NCBI GenBank assembly: GCA_041919675.1
Contig: JAYRTJ010000005.1
Span: 1 to 64,000 of the forward strand
Source: SHVO01 sp041919675
GTDB lineage: Bacteria > Pseudomonadota > Alphaproteobacteria > Rhodospirillales > Rhodospirillaceae
Length of the DNA stretch: 64,000 bases
Direction: 5' to 3'
Within the stretch, counting starts at the first letter, position 1; the number at the start of each line of letters is the position of its first letter. The notes beneath the pieces are model-generated. The model was not told the DNA's origin. It searched no databases and worked only from the letters and a program-made list of their open reading frames with translations. Positions 8,932-17,421 of this stretch are shown one piece after another. Both the position numbers and the translations under genes were made by a program.

Positions 8932-9783
8932 TTAGGTCTTGGCGCGCTCTTCGTGTTTGGCCTGGACCCACAAGTTTTCCATTTCATCGAGGGTTGCGCC
9001 CTCGGGCGACTTTCCAGCCGCACGCAGCAGCGCTTCCACCCGCCGGAAGCGCCGGTCGAATTTGAGATTGGTCCCGCGCAGCGCCATGCCGGGGTCGATC
9101 CCGGCCTTGCGGGCCAGGTTCACGCAGGCAAAAAGCAGGTCGCCGATCTCGTCGGTCAGGCGCCCGGTGCTCTGCGCCTCGGCTTCGAACTCCGCCCGGA
9201 CCTCGTCCAACTCCTCCTGGATCTTGCCGAGGATGTCCTTGGCTTGCGTCCAGTCGAACCCGACCCGGGCGGCCCGCTTTTGGAGCTTCTCGGCCTGTTT
9301 CAGCGCCGGCAAACCGGCCGGAAGGCCGTCCAGCACGCTCGGCGGGGCGTCCAACTCGCCGGCAGCGGCCCGTTCGGCGGCCTTCATGTTCTCCCAGGCT
9401 TCGGTCTGGGCGGCGACGTTCTCAAACTTCACCGTGCCGAAGACGTGCGGGTGCCGGCGGATCATCTTGTCGCTGATGGCGCCGACGACGTCCGGGAACG
9501 CAAAGAGCCCGGCTTCCTCGGCCATGCGGGCGTGAAACACGACCTGAAACAGGAGGTCGCCCAACTCGTCCTTTAGGGCGGGCATATTGTCCCGCGCGAT
9601 GGCGTCGGCGACCTCGTAGGCCTCCTCGATGGTGTATGGCGCGATGGTCGCGAAGGTCTGTTCGACGTCCCACGGGCAGCCGCCGTTGGGATCGCGCAGG
9701 CGCGCCATGATGCCGATCAGGTCTTGGATGCTATGGCCGGGCGCGGCGTAAGGGCGAGGGGGCGCTTTTGGCGCGGACGTCAT
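8932..9783 (-). CDS. mazG: Nucleoside triphosphate pyrophosphohydrolase MazG
   Basis: A 283-residue all-alpha NTP pyrophosphatase that hydrolyses (d)NTPs, including non-canonical ones, to NMP and PPi. Two MazG repeats are visible. The first has CPWDVEQT, then TIEEAYEVADAI and LKDELGDLLFQVVFHA (~55-95). The second has EELDEVRAEF and DEIGDLLFACVNLAR (~195-235). In related genomes mazG follows hflX on the same strand; here it is inverted and separated by two genes, so the local order has been rearranged. Confidence 0.95.
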   Translation of the reverse strand: MTSAPKAPPRPYAAPGHSIQDLIGIMARLRDPNGGCPWDVEQTFATIAPYTIEEAYEVADAIARDNMPALKDELGDLLFQVVFHARMAEEAGLFAFPDVVGAISDKMIRRHPHVFGTVKFENVAAQTEAWENMKAAERAAAGELDAPPSVLDGLPAGLPALKQAEKLQKRAARVGFDWTQAKDILGKIQEELDEVRAEFEAEAQSTGRLTDEIGDLLFACVNLARKAGIDPGMALRGTNLKFDRRFRRVEALLRAAGKSPEGATLDEMENLWVQAKHEERAKT

Positions 9784-9847
9784 GGAGGGCGGTACCGGTT
9801 CGAAATCGGATATCCGCAGCTTACGCTGACCGCCTGTGACGCGAAAG

Positions 9848-10201
9848 CTAACCTTTGCGTGCGACCAGACTTTGCCAGCGGGCCTTTGCGTTATTGAGCC
9901 CGAAAGCCTTCAAGCCGGCGGCGAAAGAGCTTGGCGCGCGGCGCGGCAGGCTTGCAGACAAGGGATAAGGCGGCTCCGGGTGAGCCGGCTCCGGCGGCGC
10001 AACGTCGCCCAACGCATCCCAGGCCCGCGGCGTCGCGCGCGTGAGCAGGAGGGTGTCGCCGTCCCAAACCTCGACGCGGTCATAGTCGCCGGCATTGATC
10101 GCCGTGGCGGCCGCCGCGATCGCACACGCGCCGTCGTCGGCGGTGATATCGATGGTCGTGTTTCCGCCCGCATAGTTGAAAACACAGCGATAGCTCTTCA
10201 T
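9848..10201 (-). CDS. Small conserved-looking protein, unknown function
   Basis: I place the start at the ATG ending at 10201 (117 residues, MKSYRCVFNY...). An earlier in-frame ATG at 10321 would add 40 Arg-rich, low-complexity residues. The first ~60 residues look like a compact domain (FNYAGGNTTIDITADDGACAIAAAATAI, then YDRVEVWDGDTLLLTR); the rest is Pro/Ala-rich. No family recognised. It lies 64 bases upstream of mazG on the same strand and may be co-transcribed with it. Confidence 0.6.
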   Translation of the reverse strand: MKSYRCVFNYAGGNTTIDITADDGACAIAAAATAINAGDYDRVEVWDGDTLLLTRATPRAWDALGDVAPPEPAHPEPPYPLSASLPRRAPSSFAAGLKAFGLNNAKARWQSLVARKG

Positions 10202-10583
10202 CCGAGACCCCGCAGCGTTTGCATGGACGGAAACTCTACGCCGCATCGGGCCGCGCGCAAGGCCGGGCCCCAAAAAAACACGCGCTTTGCAACTCACGTT
10301 GCGCATGCGCGCGTAATTCAAAGCCGCGGCGTGTGCGGAGCCTCCGTAGCTGTTGAGTGACTTGCCTCAACTGCCGCGTCAGGTTGTCGGTCGTCGGAAC
10401 GCTGGGGATGGTCCGACGGGCGAGTCCCGGAGACCTCGTGCGAGAACGCCTTGGAGTCGGGAGGCGCCGCGCCGTACATACCCGGCCAGAGCCAGATACA
10501 TGATTGTCGCATAATGTATATTATGGTAAGTAATAAGTCAGAAAAAATACCATGATATTCAGGTATGTAGAGGCTTATGCGCC
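10202..10583. other. Intergenic region with AT-rich palindrome and terminator-like element
   Basis: This 382-base stretch has no convincing coding frame. At 10510-10525 lies CATAAT-GTAT-ATTATG, a perfect 6-base inverted repeat inside an AT-rich island (~10500-10570) that contrasts with the GC-rich surroundings. At 10272-10312, read on the minus strand, a small nested hairpin (CGCGC/GCGCG outside, GCAAC/GTTGC inside) is followed two bases later by seven T, which looks like an intrinsic terminator. Together these could bound a short minus-strand transcript of about 200-230 bases, but I see no conserved RNA family. Confidence 0.4.
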
Positions 10584-11354
10584 TTACACCTCGACCACCA
10601 AGCCGTCGTGGGCCGGAACCACATGGCTTGGGAGCTGGAGCTTCAGCGCATCGTAGTCGATGGCGTTGCTCATATGGGTAATGACGGCCCGGTCGGGTTT
10701 CAGCGCGGCGATCCAGTCCAGGACCTTGGCGACATGGGCATGGGTCGGATGCGGCGTCAGGCCGAAGGCGCCGACGATCCACAGCTTGGCGCCGCGGACA
10801 ATGTCCCGGGCGGCGTCGGGCAGCGCGAGGATGTCCGTCGAATAGACGACGTCGCCAAAGCGGTAGCCGATCGTGGCGCTGTGGCCGTGGTCCTGACGGA
10901 ACGGCAAAACCGGAATCCGGCCGAGCTGGAACGGCGTGCCGGGCGCGACCGTGTGCGGCGTCAGCCAGGGCCTGTATATCGAGGATCCCGGCGGGATGCC
11001 CTTAAAGACGTATCCAAAGCGGTTCTCAAGGATTTCGAGAGTCTCGCGGTCGCCGTAAACCGGCAGCGGCTTTTCGGTGACCCGGTTGACCTCGCGCAGT
11101 TCGTCGATGCCGTGAATATGATCGGCGTGACCGTGGGTGAAGAGCACGGCGTCGAAGCTGCGGGTCTCGGCATCCAGAAGCTGCTGGCGCAGATCCGGCG
11201 AGGTGTCGACGAGAAGGCGTGTCGCGCCCTTCTCCACCAATATCGATGCGCGCCGGCGCCGATTGCGGGGGTTGGCTGGATCGCAATCGCCCCAGCCCGA
11301 CGAGATCGCCGGAACACCGGGCGCCGATCCGCAGCCGAGAATGGTGACTTTCAT
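10584..11354 (-). CDS. MBL-fold metallo-hydrolase (PhnP/RNase Z-like)
   Basis: A 256-residue metallo-beta-lactamase-fold hydrolase. The metal-binding signature is FTHGHADHIHGIDELR (~74-89), with later histidines in FRQDHGHSATIGY (~152-164) and ITHMSN (~225-230). The N-terminus GCGSAPGVPAISSGWGDCDPANPRN matches the PhnP-like branch, which cleaves cyclic phosphodiesters or related substrates. It overlaps the tatD gene by 4 bases. The metG-tatD-MBL order is conserved in alphaproteobacteria, so its role is probably housekeeping, perhaps nucleic-acid or cyclic phosphate metabolism. Confidence 0.88.
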   Translation of the reverse strand: MKVTILGCGSAPGVPAISSGWGDCDPANPRNRRRRASILVEKGATRLLVDTSPDLRQQLLDAETRSFDAVLFTHGHADHIHGIDELREVNRVTEKPLPVYGDRETLEILENRFGYVFKGIPPGSSIYRPWLTPHTVAPGTPFQLGRIPVLPFRQDHGHSATIGYRFGDVVYSTDILALPDAARDIVRGAKLWIVGAFGLTPHPTHAHVAKVLDWIAALKPDRAVITHMSNAIDYDALKLQLPSHVVPAHDGLVVEV

Positions 11355-12148
11355 GACGAAGCGGATTTGGCTTTCGCGAACAGACGGAAAAAATTTTCCG
11401 TCGTCTGCCGTGCGAGTTCGTCGCGTGAGACGCCTTTGATCTCCGCGACGGCCGCCGCGGTATGGGCCACATAGGCCGGCTCATTGGTCTTGCCGCGGAA
11501 CGGCACCGGCGCCAGGTACGGGCTGTCCGTTTCCACCAGAATGCGGTCCATCGGCACGATCTTCACGGCGTCGCGCAAGGCTTCGGCCTTCTTGAAGGTG
11601 ACGATCCCCGACAGCGAGATGTAAAAACCGAGGGCGAGGCACCGTTCGGCAAGTTCGCGCCCCGAGCTGAAGCAGTGAATGACGCCGGTGAAAGCCCCCT
11701 TCCCGATTTCCTCGGCCAGGATGGATGCGGTTTCGGCGTCGGCGTCACGCGTGTGCACGATCACCGGCAGCTTATTCTCGCGCGCCGCCGCGATATGGGT
11801 GCGGAAGCTGCGTTCCTGTTCCAAACGCGGGCTGTGTTCGTAATAAAAATCGAGGCCGGTTTCGCCAAAGGCGACGACTTTCGGATGCCGGGCGAGTTCC
11901 GTCAGCTTCTCGACGTCCATTTCCGGCTCGACGGCGGCTTCATGCGGATGAATGCCGACCGAACAGGATACGTCGCCGAACCGTTCGGCCATCGCAAGCA
12001 CGCCCGGGAAGGCGGTGATCTTGGTGCCGATCGTGAGCATATGTCCCACGCCGGCATTGCGCGCCCGCGCAATCACGCCGTCCGCGTCGCCCGAGAGCTC
12101 GGGAAAATCGAGGTGGCAGTGACTGTCGACGAGCAGCGGCCGGCTCAT
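11351..12148 (-). CDS. TatD-family metal-dependent deoxyribonuclease
   Basis: A 265-residue TIM-barrel hydrolase. The metal-binding start is DSHCHLDFPEL (~8-18). Further motifs are SVGIHPHEA, FGETGLDFYYEH (~96-107), PVIVHTRDAD (~128-137) and ETDSPYLAPVPFRGKTNEPAYV (~205-226). Length and motifs are those of the YcfH/TatD group, Mg-dependent 3'-5' DNases. The gene overlaps metG by 4 bases upstream and the MBL gene by 4 bases downstream, giving a tightly coupled metG-tatD-MBL operon. Confidence 0.93.
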   Translation of the reverse strand: MSRPLLVDSHCHLDFPELSGDADGVIARARNAGVGHMLTIGTKITAFPGVLAMAERFGDVSCSVGIHPHEAAVEPEMDVEKLTELARHPKVVAFGETGLDFYYEHSPRLEQERSFRTHIAAARENKLPVIVHTRDADAETASILAEEIGKGAFTGVIHCFSSGRELAERCLALGFYISLSGIVTFKKAEALRDAVKIVPMDRILVETDSPYLAPVPFRGKTNEPAYVAHTAAAVAEIKGVSRDELARQTTENFFRLFAKAKSASS

Positions 12149-13770
12149 GTCGGCCCCTCACCTTTCGCCGCCTCACCTTTCGCAGTCTCATGGGGCGGCG
12201 CGTAACGCGGAAAAATACCCTGCGGCGCGGGCAACGGCGTGCCGCCTTTGAGGGCGTGGGCCTCGCCCAGGGCCGCAAAGCTGCGCCGCTCTTCAGGGAC
12301 GGCCAACTGATCGAGCAGCTTCGCCGCCGCGGCCGGGACAAAAGGCTGCATCAGGATCGCGAGATGGCGCGTCGCTTCCGCGAGCACATACAAGACGGTG
12401 TTCATGCGCGCCGGATCGGTCTTGCGCAGCGTCCACGGCGCTTGTTTGTCGACATACACATTGGCGGCGCGCACGACCAGCCAAATGGCATCGAGCACGC
12501 CATTGAAGGACTGCTGATTGATGGCGTCGCGGCACTGGTCCAGCAACCGGTGGCAGGATTCCAGAAGCGCGTTGTCGTCTTCGTTCAGCGGACCGGGTTC
12601 GGGCAAAACGCCGCCCAGGTTTTTCGCGATGAACGACAGGAAGCGCTGCGCGAGATTGCCGAATTCGTTCGCAAGATCGCCGTTGATGCGCTGGCCGATG
12701 CCCGATTCGCTGAAGTCGCCGTCGTTGCCGAACGGCACTTCGCGCAGCAGGAAGTAGCGCAGCTGATCGAGGCCGTATTTCTCGACGAGCATATGGGGGT
12801 CGATGGCATTGCCGAGGGACTTCGACATCTTCTGCCCCTCGATGGTCCACCAACCGTGCGCGAAGACGCGTTTCGGCACGGGCAGGCCGGCGCCCATCAG
12901 GAACGCGGGCCAGTACACGCAGTGGAACCGAATGATGTCCTTGCCGACCATGTGCAGGGATTCCGGCCAGAAGACCTTCATCTCGTCCGTCGCCTGCGGA
13001 TGGCCAAGGCCGGTGATGTAATTGGTCAGGGCGTCGATCCACACGTACATGATGTGGCGGTCGTTGCCCGGTACCGGAATACCCCAGGAGAACGTCGTGC
13101 GCGACACCGACAGATCGCGCAGACCGCCGGCCACGAAACTGCGCACTTCGTTGAAGCGGCTCTTCGGCGCGATGAAATCCGGATTTGAGTCGTAAAGCTC
13201 CAGCAGCTTGTCCTGCCACTTCGACAGATCGAAGAAATAACTTTCTTCCGCGACCCATTCGACCGGCGCGCCGGTGGGGGCGAGCTTGCCGTTCGGGCCT
13301 TCCGTCAGTTCGCTTTCGTCAAAGAAGGCCTCGTCGCGGACACTGTACCAGCCGGCGTATTTATCGAGATAGATGTGGCCGTTGTCTTCGAGTTTGCGCC
13401 AGAGCGCCTGGCAGGATTCGACATGCCGCTGTTCCGTCGTGCGGATGAAATCGTCGTTGGTCGCGCCCAGCGCCTTGGCGAGGTCGCGGAAGTATTGCGA
13501 GTTCCGGTCGCAGATCGCGATCGGCGGAACGCCCTTGTCGGCGGCGGCCTTGGCGACCTTCTGCCCGTGTTCGTCCGTGCCGGTCAGGAACTTGACGCGG
13601 AAACCGTCGAGCCGCTTGAAGCGCGCCATGACGTCGCACGCGATCGTCGTGTACGCATGGCCGATGTGCGGCTTGTCGTTCACGTAGTAGATCGGCGTGG
13701 TGATGTAGAACGCCGGCTGCGGGACGGGCTGAATGGACAAGGGACAAGGCTCCGAAATGTGAGCCTTCAT
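12145..13770 (-). CDS. metG: Methionyl-tRNA synthetase
   Basis: A class I synthetase that charges tRNA-Met. HIGHAYTTI gives the HIGH motif, and GQKMSKSLGN (~300) gives KMSKS. The connective peptide (YAGWYSVRDEAFFDESEL) lacks the Cys pairs of zinc-containing MetRS, so this is the zinc-free form, and there is no C-terminal EMAP-like tRNA-binding domain. The start is uncertain. The ATG ending at 13770 sits only 8 bases after a strong hairpin and has no Shine-Dalgarno. The TTG ending at 13740 has a GGAG nine bases upstream and would give 531 residues starting just before FYITTPIYYVND. Confidence 0.94.
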   Translation of the reverse strand: MKAHISEPCPLSIQPVPQPAFYITTPIYYVNDKPHIGHAYTTIACDVMARFKRLDGFRVKFLTGTDEHGQKVAKAAADKGVPPIAICDRNSQYFRDLAKALGATNDDFIRTTEQRHVESCQALWRKLEDNGHIYLDKYAGWYSVRDEAFFDESELTEGPNGKLAPTGAPVEWVAEESYFFDLSKWQDKLLELYDSNPDFIAPKSRFNEVRSFVAGGLRDLSVSRTTFSWGIPVPGNDRHIMYVWIDALTNYITGLGHPQATDEMKVFWPESLHMVGKDIIRFHCVYWPAFLMGAGLPVPKRVFAHGWWTIEGQKMSKSLGNAIDPHMLVEKYGLDQLRYFLLREVPFGNDGDFSESGIGQRINGDLANEFGNLAQRFLSFIAKNLGGVLPEPGPLNEDDNALLESCHRLLDQCRDAINQQSFNGVLDAIWLVVRAANVYVDKQAPWTLRKTDPARMNTVLYVLAEATRHLAILMQPFVPAAAAKLLDQLAVPEERRSFAALGEAHALKGGTPLPAPQGIFPRYAPPHETAKGEAAKGEGPT

Positions 13771-13778
13771 ATAGTCGT

Positions 13779-13811
13779 TTACGCGCCGTGGGGAAAGCCC
13801 ACGGCGCGTAA
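13779..13811 (-). promoter_or_regulatory. Perfect 14-bp hairpin in the metG leader
   Basis: Two exactly complementary 14-base arms (13779-13792 and 13798-13811) enclose a 5-base loop between the FKBP stop codon and the metG start. On the minus strand no T-run follows, so it is not a classical terminator. It could end FKBP transcription in part, protect a 3' end, or structure the metG leader. A second short hairpin (AAGGCTC/GAGCCTT) lies just inside the annotated metG start. Confidence 0.6.
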
Positions 13812-13834
13812 GACGCACCAGCAAAGAGCTGGAT

Positions 13835-14362
13835 TTACTGGATTTCGAGCAGTTGAATCTCGAAGATCAGGGTCGAGTTCGGCGGGATCGGGCCGGCGGC
13901 GCGATCGCCGTAGCCCAGGTTCGCCGGGATCGCGAATTCCCAGGTCTCGCCCTTACGCATCATCGGCACGGCTTCCTGCCAGCCCGGAATGACGGCGTTC
14001 AGCGGGAAGGTGATCGGCTCGCCGCCCTTGGAGCTGTCGAACACCTGACCGTTGGTCAGCTTGCCTTCGTAATGCACGGTGACGGTCGAGCTCGCCGTCG
14101 GCTGAGCGGCGCCTTCCACGGCGCGCTGTTCCGGCGCCTTGAACTGCAGGCCGGTCGCGGTTTGACCCCAACCGGGGTTCTTGAGGTTGTCGGCCAGGAA
14201 TGGATCTTGAGCGGGCGCCACGGCTGCACTTTCTTGGGCTGGGGTTTCGGTTTGGGTCTCGGTTTGAGTTTCGGTGGTCGCGGCCTCTTCGGCCGGTTTT
14301 TTGTCGCATGATGCGAGCGCAAAGGCGCCCACGATCAGGGCCGCAACTGCGATCTTCTTCAT
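13835..14362 (-). CDS. FKBP-type peptidyl-prolyl isomerase, lipoprotein
   Basis: A 175-residue protein with a lipoprotein signal (MKKIAVAALIVGAFALASC, lipobox LASC, Cys19). A Thr/Glu/Gln-rich linker with ETQT repeats (~30-45) follows, and an FKBP domain occupies the last ~100 residues (VTVHYEGKLTNGQVFDSS, FPLNAVIPGWQEAVPMM, GYGDRAAGPIPPNSTLIFEIQLLEI). It would catalyse proline isomerisation during folding of envelope proteins, anchored by lipid in the periplasm. It sits between holB and metG, where related genomes usually have no gene, so it looks like a local insertion. Confidence 0.9.
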   Translation of the reverse strand: MKKIAVAALIVGAFALASCDKKPAEEAATTETQTETQTETPAQESAAVAPAQDPFLADNLKNPGWGQTATGLQFKAPEQRAVEGAAQPTASSTVTVHYEGKLTNGQVFDSSKGGEPITFPLNAVIPGWQEAVPMMRKGETWEFAIPANLGYGDRAAGPIPPNSTLIFEIQLLEIQ

Positions 14363-14392
14363 TGTCTTCTCCTTGGATGTAGAGCCGCCAGC

Positions 14393-15523
14393 TTACGCGG
14401 CGGCGGGAGCCTTGGCCACAGCCTGCTCGATGGACCAGAGCATGAGCATAAGACTGCGCTTCTTGTCCAGGTTGACGGCTTCGGTGCGGCGCGCAAGGGA
14501 ACCGATTTTATCCCAAACTTCGGCCCAGGCCGCCGCAGGCGCGGCCGCCAGCAAGCGGCGCGCGAGGGTGCGTTCGCCCGGTACAATCTCCGACATATTG
14601 TCGATCATGCCGCGCGCGCCCGCGGCCACGATGCGCGCCAGCCACCACCCCAAAAGGCCGGACAGTGTCCGGAAGGCGTCGCCGCGCAGCGCCTGATCGC
14701 TAAGGCTGTGAAGCCGGCCGGCGTTCAGCTTCGGCACCTCGCCGAGAAGTGCCATCAAATCGCGGAACAGCTCGACGCCGCCCTCCTCTGCGAGTTCCAG
14801 CGCGCGTCCAACGGATCCGTCGCCGAGGACCGCCAGGGCCGCGACATCTTTTGGCGGAATCTCGGGGCTATAGCGATTGAGTAGGCTCGTGACCTGTTGC
14901 TCACGCAGCGGACGCAGGTCGAGCTTGCGGCAGCGGGAGCGGATGGTTGGCAGAAGGCGGTCGGCGTTATGGGCCACAAGGAACAGGAGCGCGCGTTCGG
15001 GCGGTTCCTCGAGAACTTTCAGAACCGCGTTCGCCGCGTTGGCGTTCATTTCGTCGGCGGCATCGATGACGATGGCGCGCCAGCCGCCCTCCGACGGCGT
15101 CATGGACAAGAACCCGCCGATCTCGCGGACCTCCTCCACGCCGATGACTGTCTTGCGCTTTGTTTGCTTGGCGTCGGACCAGGGCCGCTCCACGACGCGG
15201 AAATCCGCATGGCCCATGGAGGCGACGCGGCGGAACACCGGATCTTCCGGCGACATGGCGAGCGATGTCGGTTTCGGCGGCGCCCCGAACATATCGTTTT
15301 CGGCGACGTCGCCGCCTTGCGCCAAGGCATAGCGCGCCATGCGGAAGGCCAGGGTCGCTTTGCCGATGCCGCGCGGCCCCGCGAGCAGCCAGGCGTGCGC
15401 GAGGCGTCCGCTGTCCCAGGCCGCGAGGAATTCGCGTTCGGCGTTCTCGTGGCCAATGAGATAGGGATTGAGGCGCGGCTCCAGGAGCGTGGGCGGCTCT
15501 TCGGGTTTGCGTAAGCTCGCCAT
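14393..15523 (-). CDS. holB: DNA polymerase III delta' subunit
   Basis: A 376-residue clamp-loader subunit with the AAA+ fold. The start is HENAEREFLAAWDSGRLAHAWLLAGPRGIGKATLAFRMARY, with the P-loop GPRGIGKAT (~49-57). A sensor-1-like strand and the arginine region ILKVLEEPPERALLFLVAHNADRLLPTIRSRCRKLDLRPL (~165-205) are visible. It helps open the beta clamp at the fork. Its start is 2 bases from the tmk stop, and tmk-holB-metG-tatD is a standard order. Confidence 0.93.
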   Translation of the reverse strand: MASLRKPEEPPTLLEPRLNPYLIGHENAEREFLAAWDSGRLAHAWLLAGPRGIGKATLAFRMARYALAQGGDVAENDMFGAPPKPTSLAMSPEDPVFRRVASMGHADFRVVERPWSDAKQTKRKTVIGVEEVREIGGFLSMTPSEGGWRAIVIDAADEMNANAANAVLKVLEEPPERALLFLVAHNADRLLPTIRSRCRKLDLRPLREQQVTSLLNRYSPEIPPKDVAALAVLGDGSVGRALELAEEGGVELFRDLMALLGEVPKLNAGRLHSLSDQALRGDAFRTLSGLLGWWLARIVAAGARGMIDNMSEIVPGERTLARRLLAAAPAAAWAEVWDKIGSLARRTEAVNLDKKRSLMLMLWSIEQAVAKAPAAA

Positions 15524-15525
15524 GC

Positions 15526-16158
15526 TCAGCGCGTCCCGAGAAACGCCGTGACGGCGCTCATGATTGCGGCGTGAACGGTGTCGATGCCGTGATCGGCGTC
15601 AATCACGCGGCAGCGCTTCGGTTCGGCCGCGGCGATTTCGAGGAAGCCTTGGCGCAAGCGTTCATGAAAAGCGACCGCCATCGATTCATAACGTGTCTCG
15701 GCGCCGCCGCGCACGTGCGCGCGGGCCAAGCCGACACGCGCCGGCAGATCGAGGATCAAAGTCATATCGGGCTTGAAGTCGCCAATGGCCACGCGCTGCA
15801 GTTCGCGGAGCGCGGCGATATCCAGTCCGTGACCGTAGCCCTGATATGCGATCGTTGAATCGAAGAAGCGGTCCGAGATCACCGTTTTGCCGGCGCCGAC
15901 GGCGGGCCACACGGTTTTGACCAGATGGTCGCGGCGCGCCGCCGTATGCAGCAAAGCCTCCGTCAGTCCGTCCCACCGGTTGCCGGCGCCTTCGACGAGC
16001 AGTTTCCGGATCGCTTCGGCGCCCGGCGCGCCGCCCGGTTCGCGGGTGAGAATGACCTCGTGGCCGCGTGCGGTCAGCACGTCGGCAAGCTTGCGGGCCT
16101 GGGTGGACTTTCCGCCCCCCTCGCCGCCTTCCAAGGTGATGAAGATGCCCCCGGCCAC
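15526..16158 (-). CDS. tmk: Thymidylate kinase
   Basis: A 210-residue enzyme that phosphorylates dTMP to dTDP. The P-loop is FITLEGGEGGGKSTQARKLA (~6-25). The DRX motif is ISDRFFDSTIAYQGYG (~94-109). The Glu/Arg-rich motif TREPGGAPGAEAIRKLL (~40-56) and the LID region near 140-155 are present. It is preceded by the DD-carboxypeptidase gene, 6 bases away, and followed by holB. Confidence 0.95.
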   Translation of the reverse strand: MAGGIFITLEGGEGGGKSTQARKLADVLTARGHEVILTREPGGAPGAEAIRKLLVEGAGNRWDGLTEALLHTAARRDHLVKTVWPAVGAGKTVISDRFFDSTIAYQGYGHGLDIAALRELQRVAIGDFKPDMTLILDLPARVGLARAHVRGGAETRYESMAVAFHERLRQGFLEIAAAEPKRCRVIDADHGIDTVHAAIMSAVTAFLGTR

Positions 16159-16164
16159 CGGTGC

Positions 16165-17358
16165 TTATTGCGCCGGCGGCGCCGCGGGCTGCGAGGCCGG
16201 AGCGGCCGGCGGCCCAAAGACGATGTAAGACGCGGCGGCCTTCAGTCGGCCGACATAACCGAGACGGCCGACATCGGCGGCGGCTTGAAGCGGAATCTCG
16301 ATCGGCGCGAGATCCTTTCCGGTGATCACGACCTTCGCGACTTCCGCACCCTTGGCGATCGGGGCCGGAAGCGGTCCTTCGTAGACCACTTTGACTTCGA
16401 GCGCCTGGCCGGCGGCGCGCGGCACCGTCACCATGACATCCTTCGGAATGACGAGGTTCACGCTGCCGGTATCGCCGAGCCAGACTTCGGCGTCGGTGAC
16501 GACTTCGCCCGCGGTAAACAGCGCGCGGTTGGTGAACTCGCGGAAACCCCAATCCATGAGCTTCGCGGTTTCTTCGTCGCGGTCCTTCATGGTGTCCATG
16601 CCGTTGGCGACAAGGATCAAACGCCGGCCGTTCCGGATCGCCGAGCCCGTGAGGCCGTATCCGGCAATGGACGTGTGTCCGGTCTTGAGGCCGTCGGCGC
16701 CGCTGCCGACGCGGTAGAGCAACGGATTGCGGTTGCCTTGCGTGATGTTGTTATACGTGAAGGACGTTTCGCTATAGAGCGAATAGTACTCCGGGAATTC
16801 CGTGATGAGGTGACGCGCCAGAATCGAAAGATCGCGCGGCGACATGTAGTGTTCTTCGTTCGGCAGACCGGTCGCATTCGTGAAGTGGCTGTTGGTCATG
16901 CCAAGCTCTTTGGCTTTCGCGTTCATCTGCTCGGCGAAAGCTTCTTCACTGCCGGCCAGCGCTTCGGCGAGCACGATGCAGGCATCGTTTCCCGACTGCA
17001 CGATCATGCCGCGCAGGAGGTCTTCGACTTTGACCCGGCTGTTCGGGTTGAGGAACATGGTCGATCCGCCGCTGGCCGCGCCGCCCTGCTGCCATGCATA
17101 CCGGCTGACCGTCAGTTCATCGTCGAGCCGGATGCGCCCGGCTTTCAAGGCGTCGAACGCCATGTAGGCGGTCATCAGCTTGCTCATGGAGGACGGCGGC
17201 ATCGGCTTGTCCGCGTCCTTCGCGCCGAGGACGGAGCCGGTCTGGAAATCGATCAACACGTATTCGCGCGCGTTGATGTCGATGGACGCGGCGAACGCGG
17301 TGCCCGCCGCGGCGGCGGCGGCGAGACCCAATACGGTGGCGAGGAGAAAACGCTTCAT
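16165..17358 (-). CDS. D-alanyl-D-alanine carboxypeptidase (PBP5/6-like)
   Basis: A 397-residue periplasmic serine DD-peptidase that trims the terminal D-Ala of peptidoglycan stem peptides. A signal peptide ends after AFA (~23). The active-site triad of motifs is complete: SMSK with S57 and K60, SGN at 122-124, and KTG at 225-227 in DGLKTGHTS. A beta-rich C-terminal domain (~270-365) follows, then an Ala/Pro tail. It belongs to the wall-enzyme run MltB-RlpA-Dac. Confidence 0.93.
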   Translation of the reverse strand: MKRFLLATVLGLAAAAAAGTAFAASIDINAREYVLIDFQTGSVLGAKDADKPMPPSSMSKLMTAYMAFDALKAGRIRLDDELTVSRYAWQQGGAASGGSTMFLNPNSRVKVEDLLRGMIVQSGNDACIVLAEALAGSEEAFAEQMNAKAKELGMTNSHFTNATGLPNEEHYMSPRDLSILARHLITEFPEYYSLYSETSFTYNNITQGNRNPLLYRVGSGADGLKTGHTSIAGYGLTGSAIRNGRRLILVANGMDTMKDRDEETAKLMDWGFREFTNRALFTAGEVVTDAEVWLGDTGSVNLVIPKDVMVTVPRAAGQALEVKVVYEGPLPAPIAKGAEVAKVVITGKDLAPIEIPLQAAADVGRLGYVGRLKAAASYIVFGPPAAPASQPAAPPAQ

Positions 17359-17421
17359 CGAAATTCCGAACGTTAAAATGAAAACGTGGTGCGGCGGCGG
17401 CGGTCGCCCATCGCCGAGAGT

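Noticed and set aside
10318..10782. Minus-strand frame of 154 codons before the MBL stop
   Set aside because: Overlaps the MBL gene in another frame, runs into an AT-rich intergenic stretch and has no ribosome site or recognisable domain.
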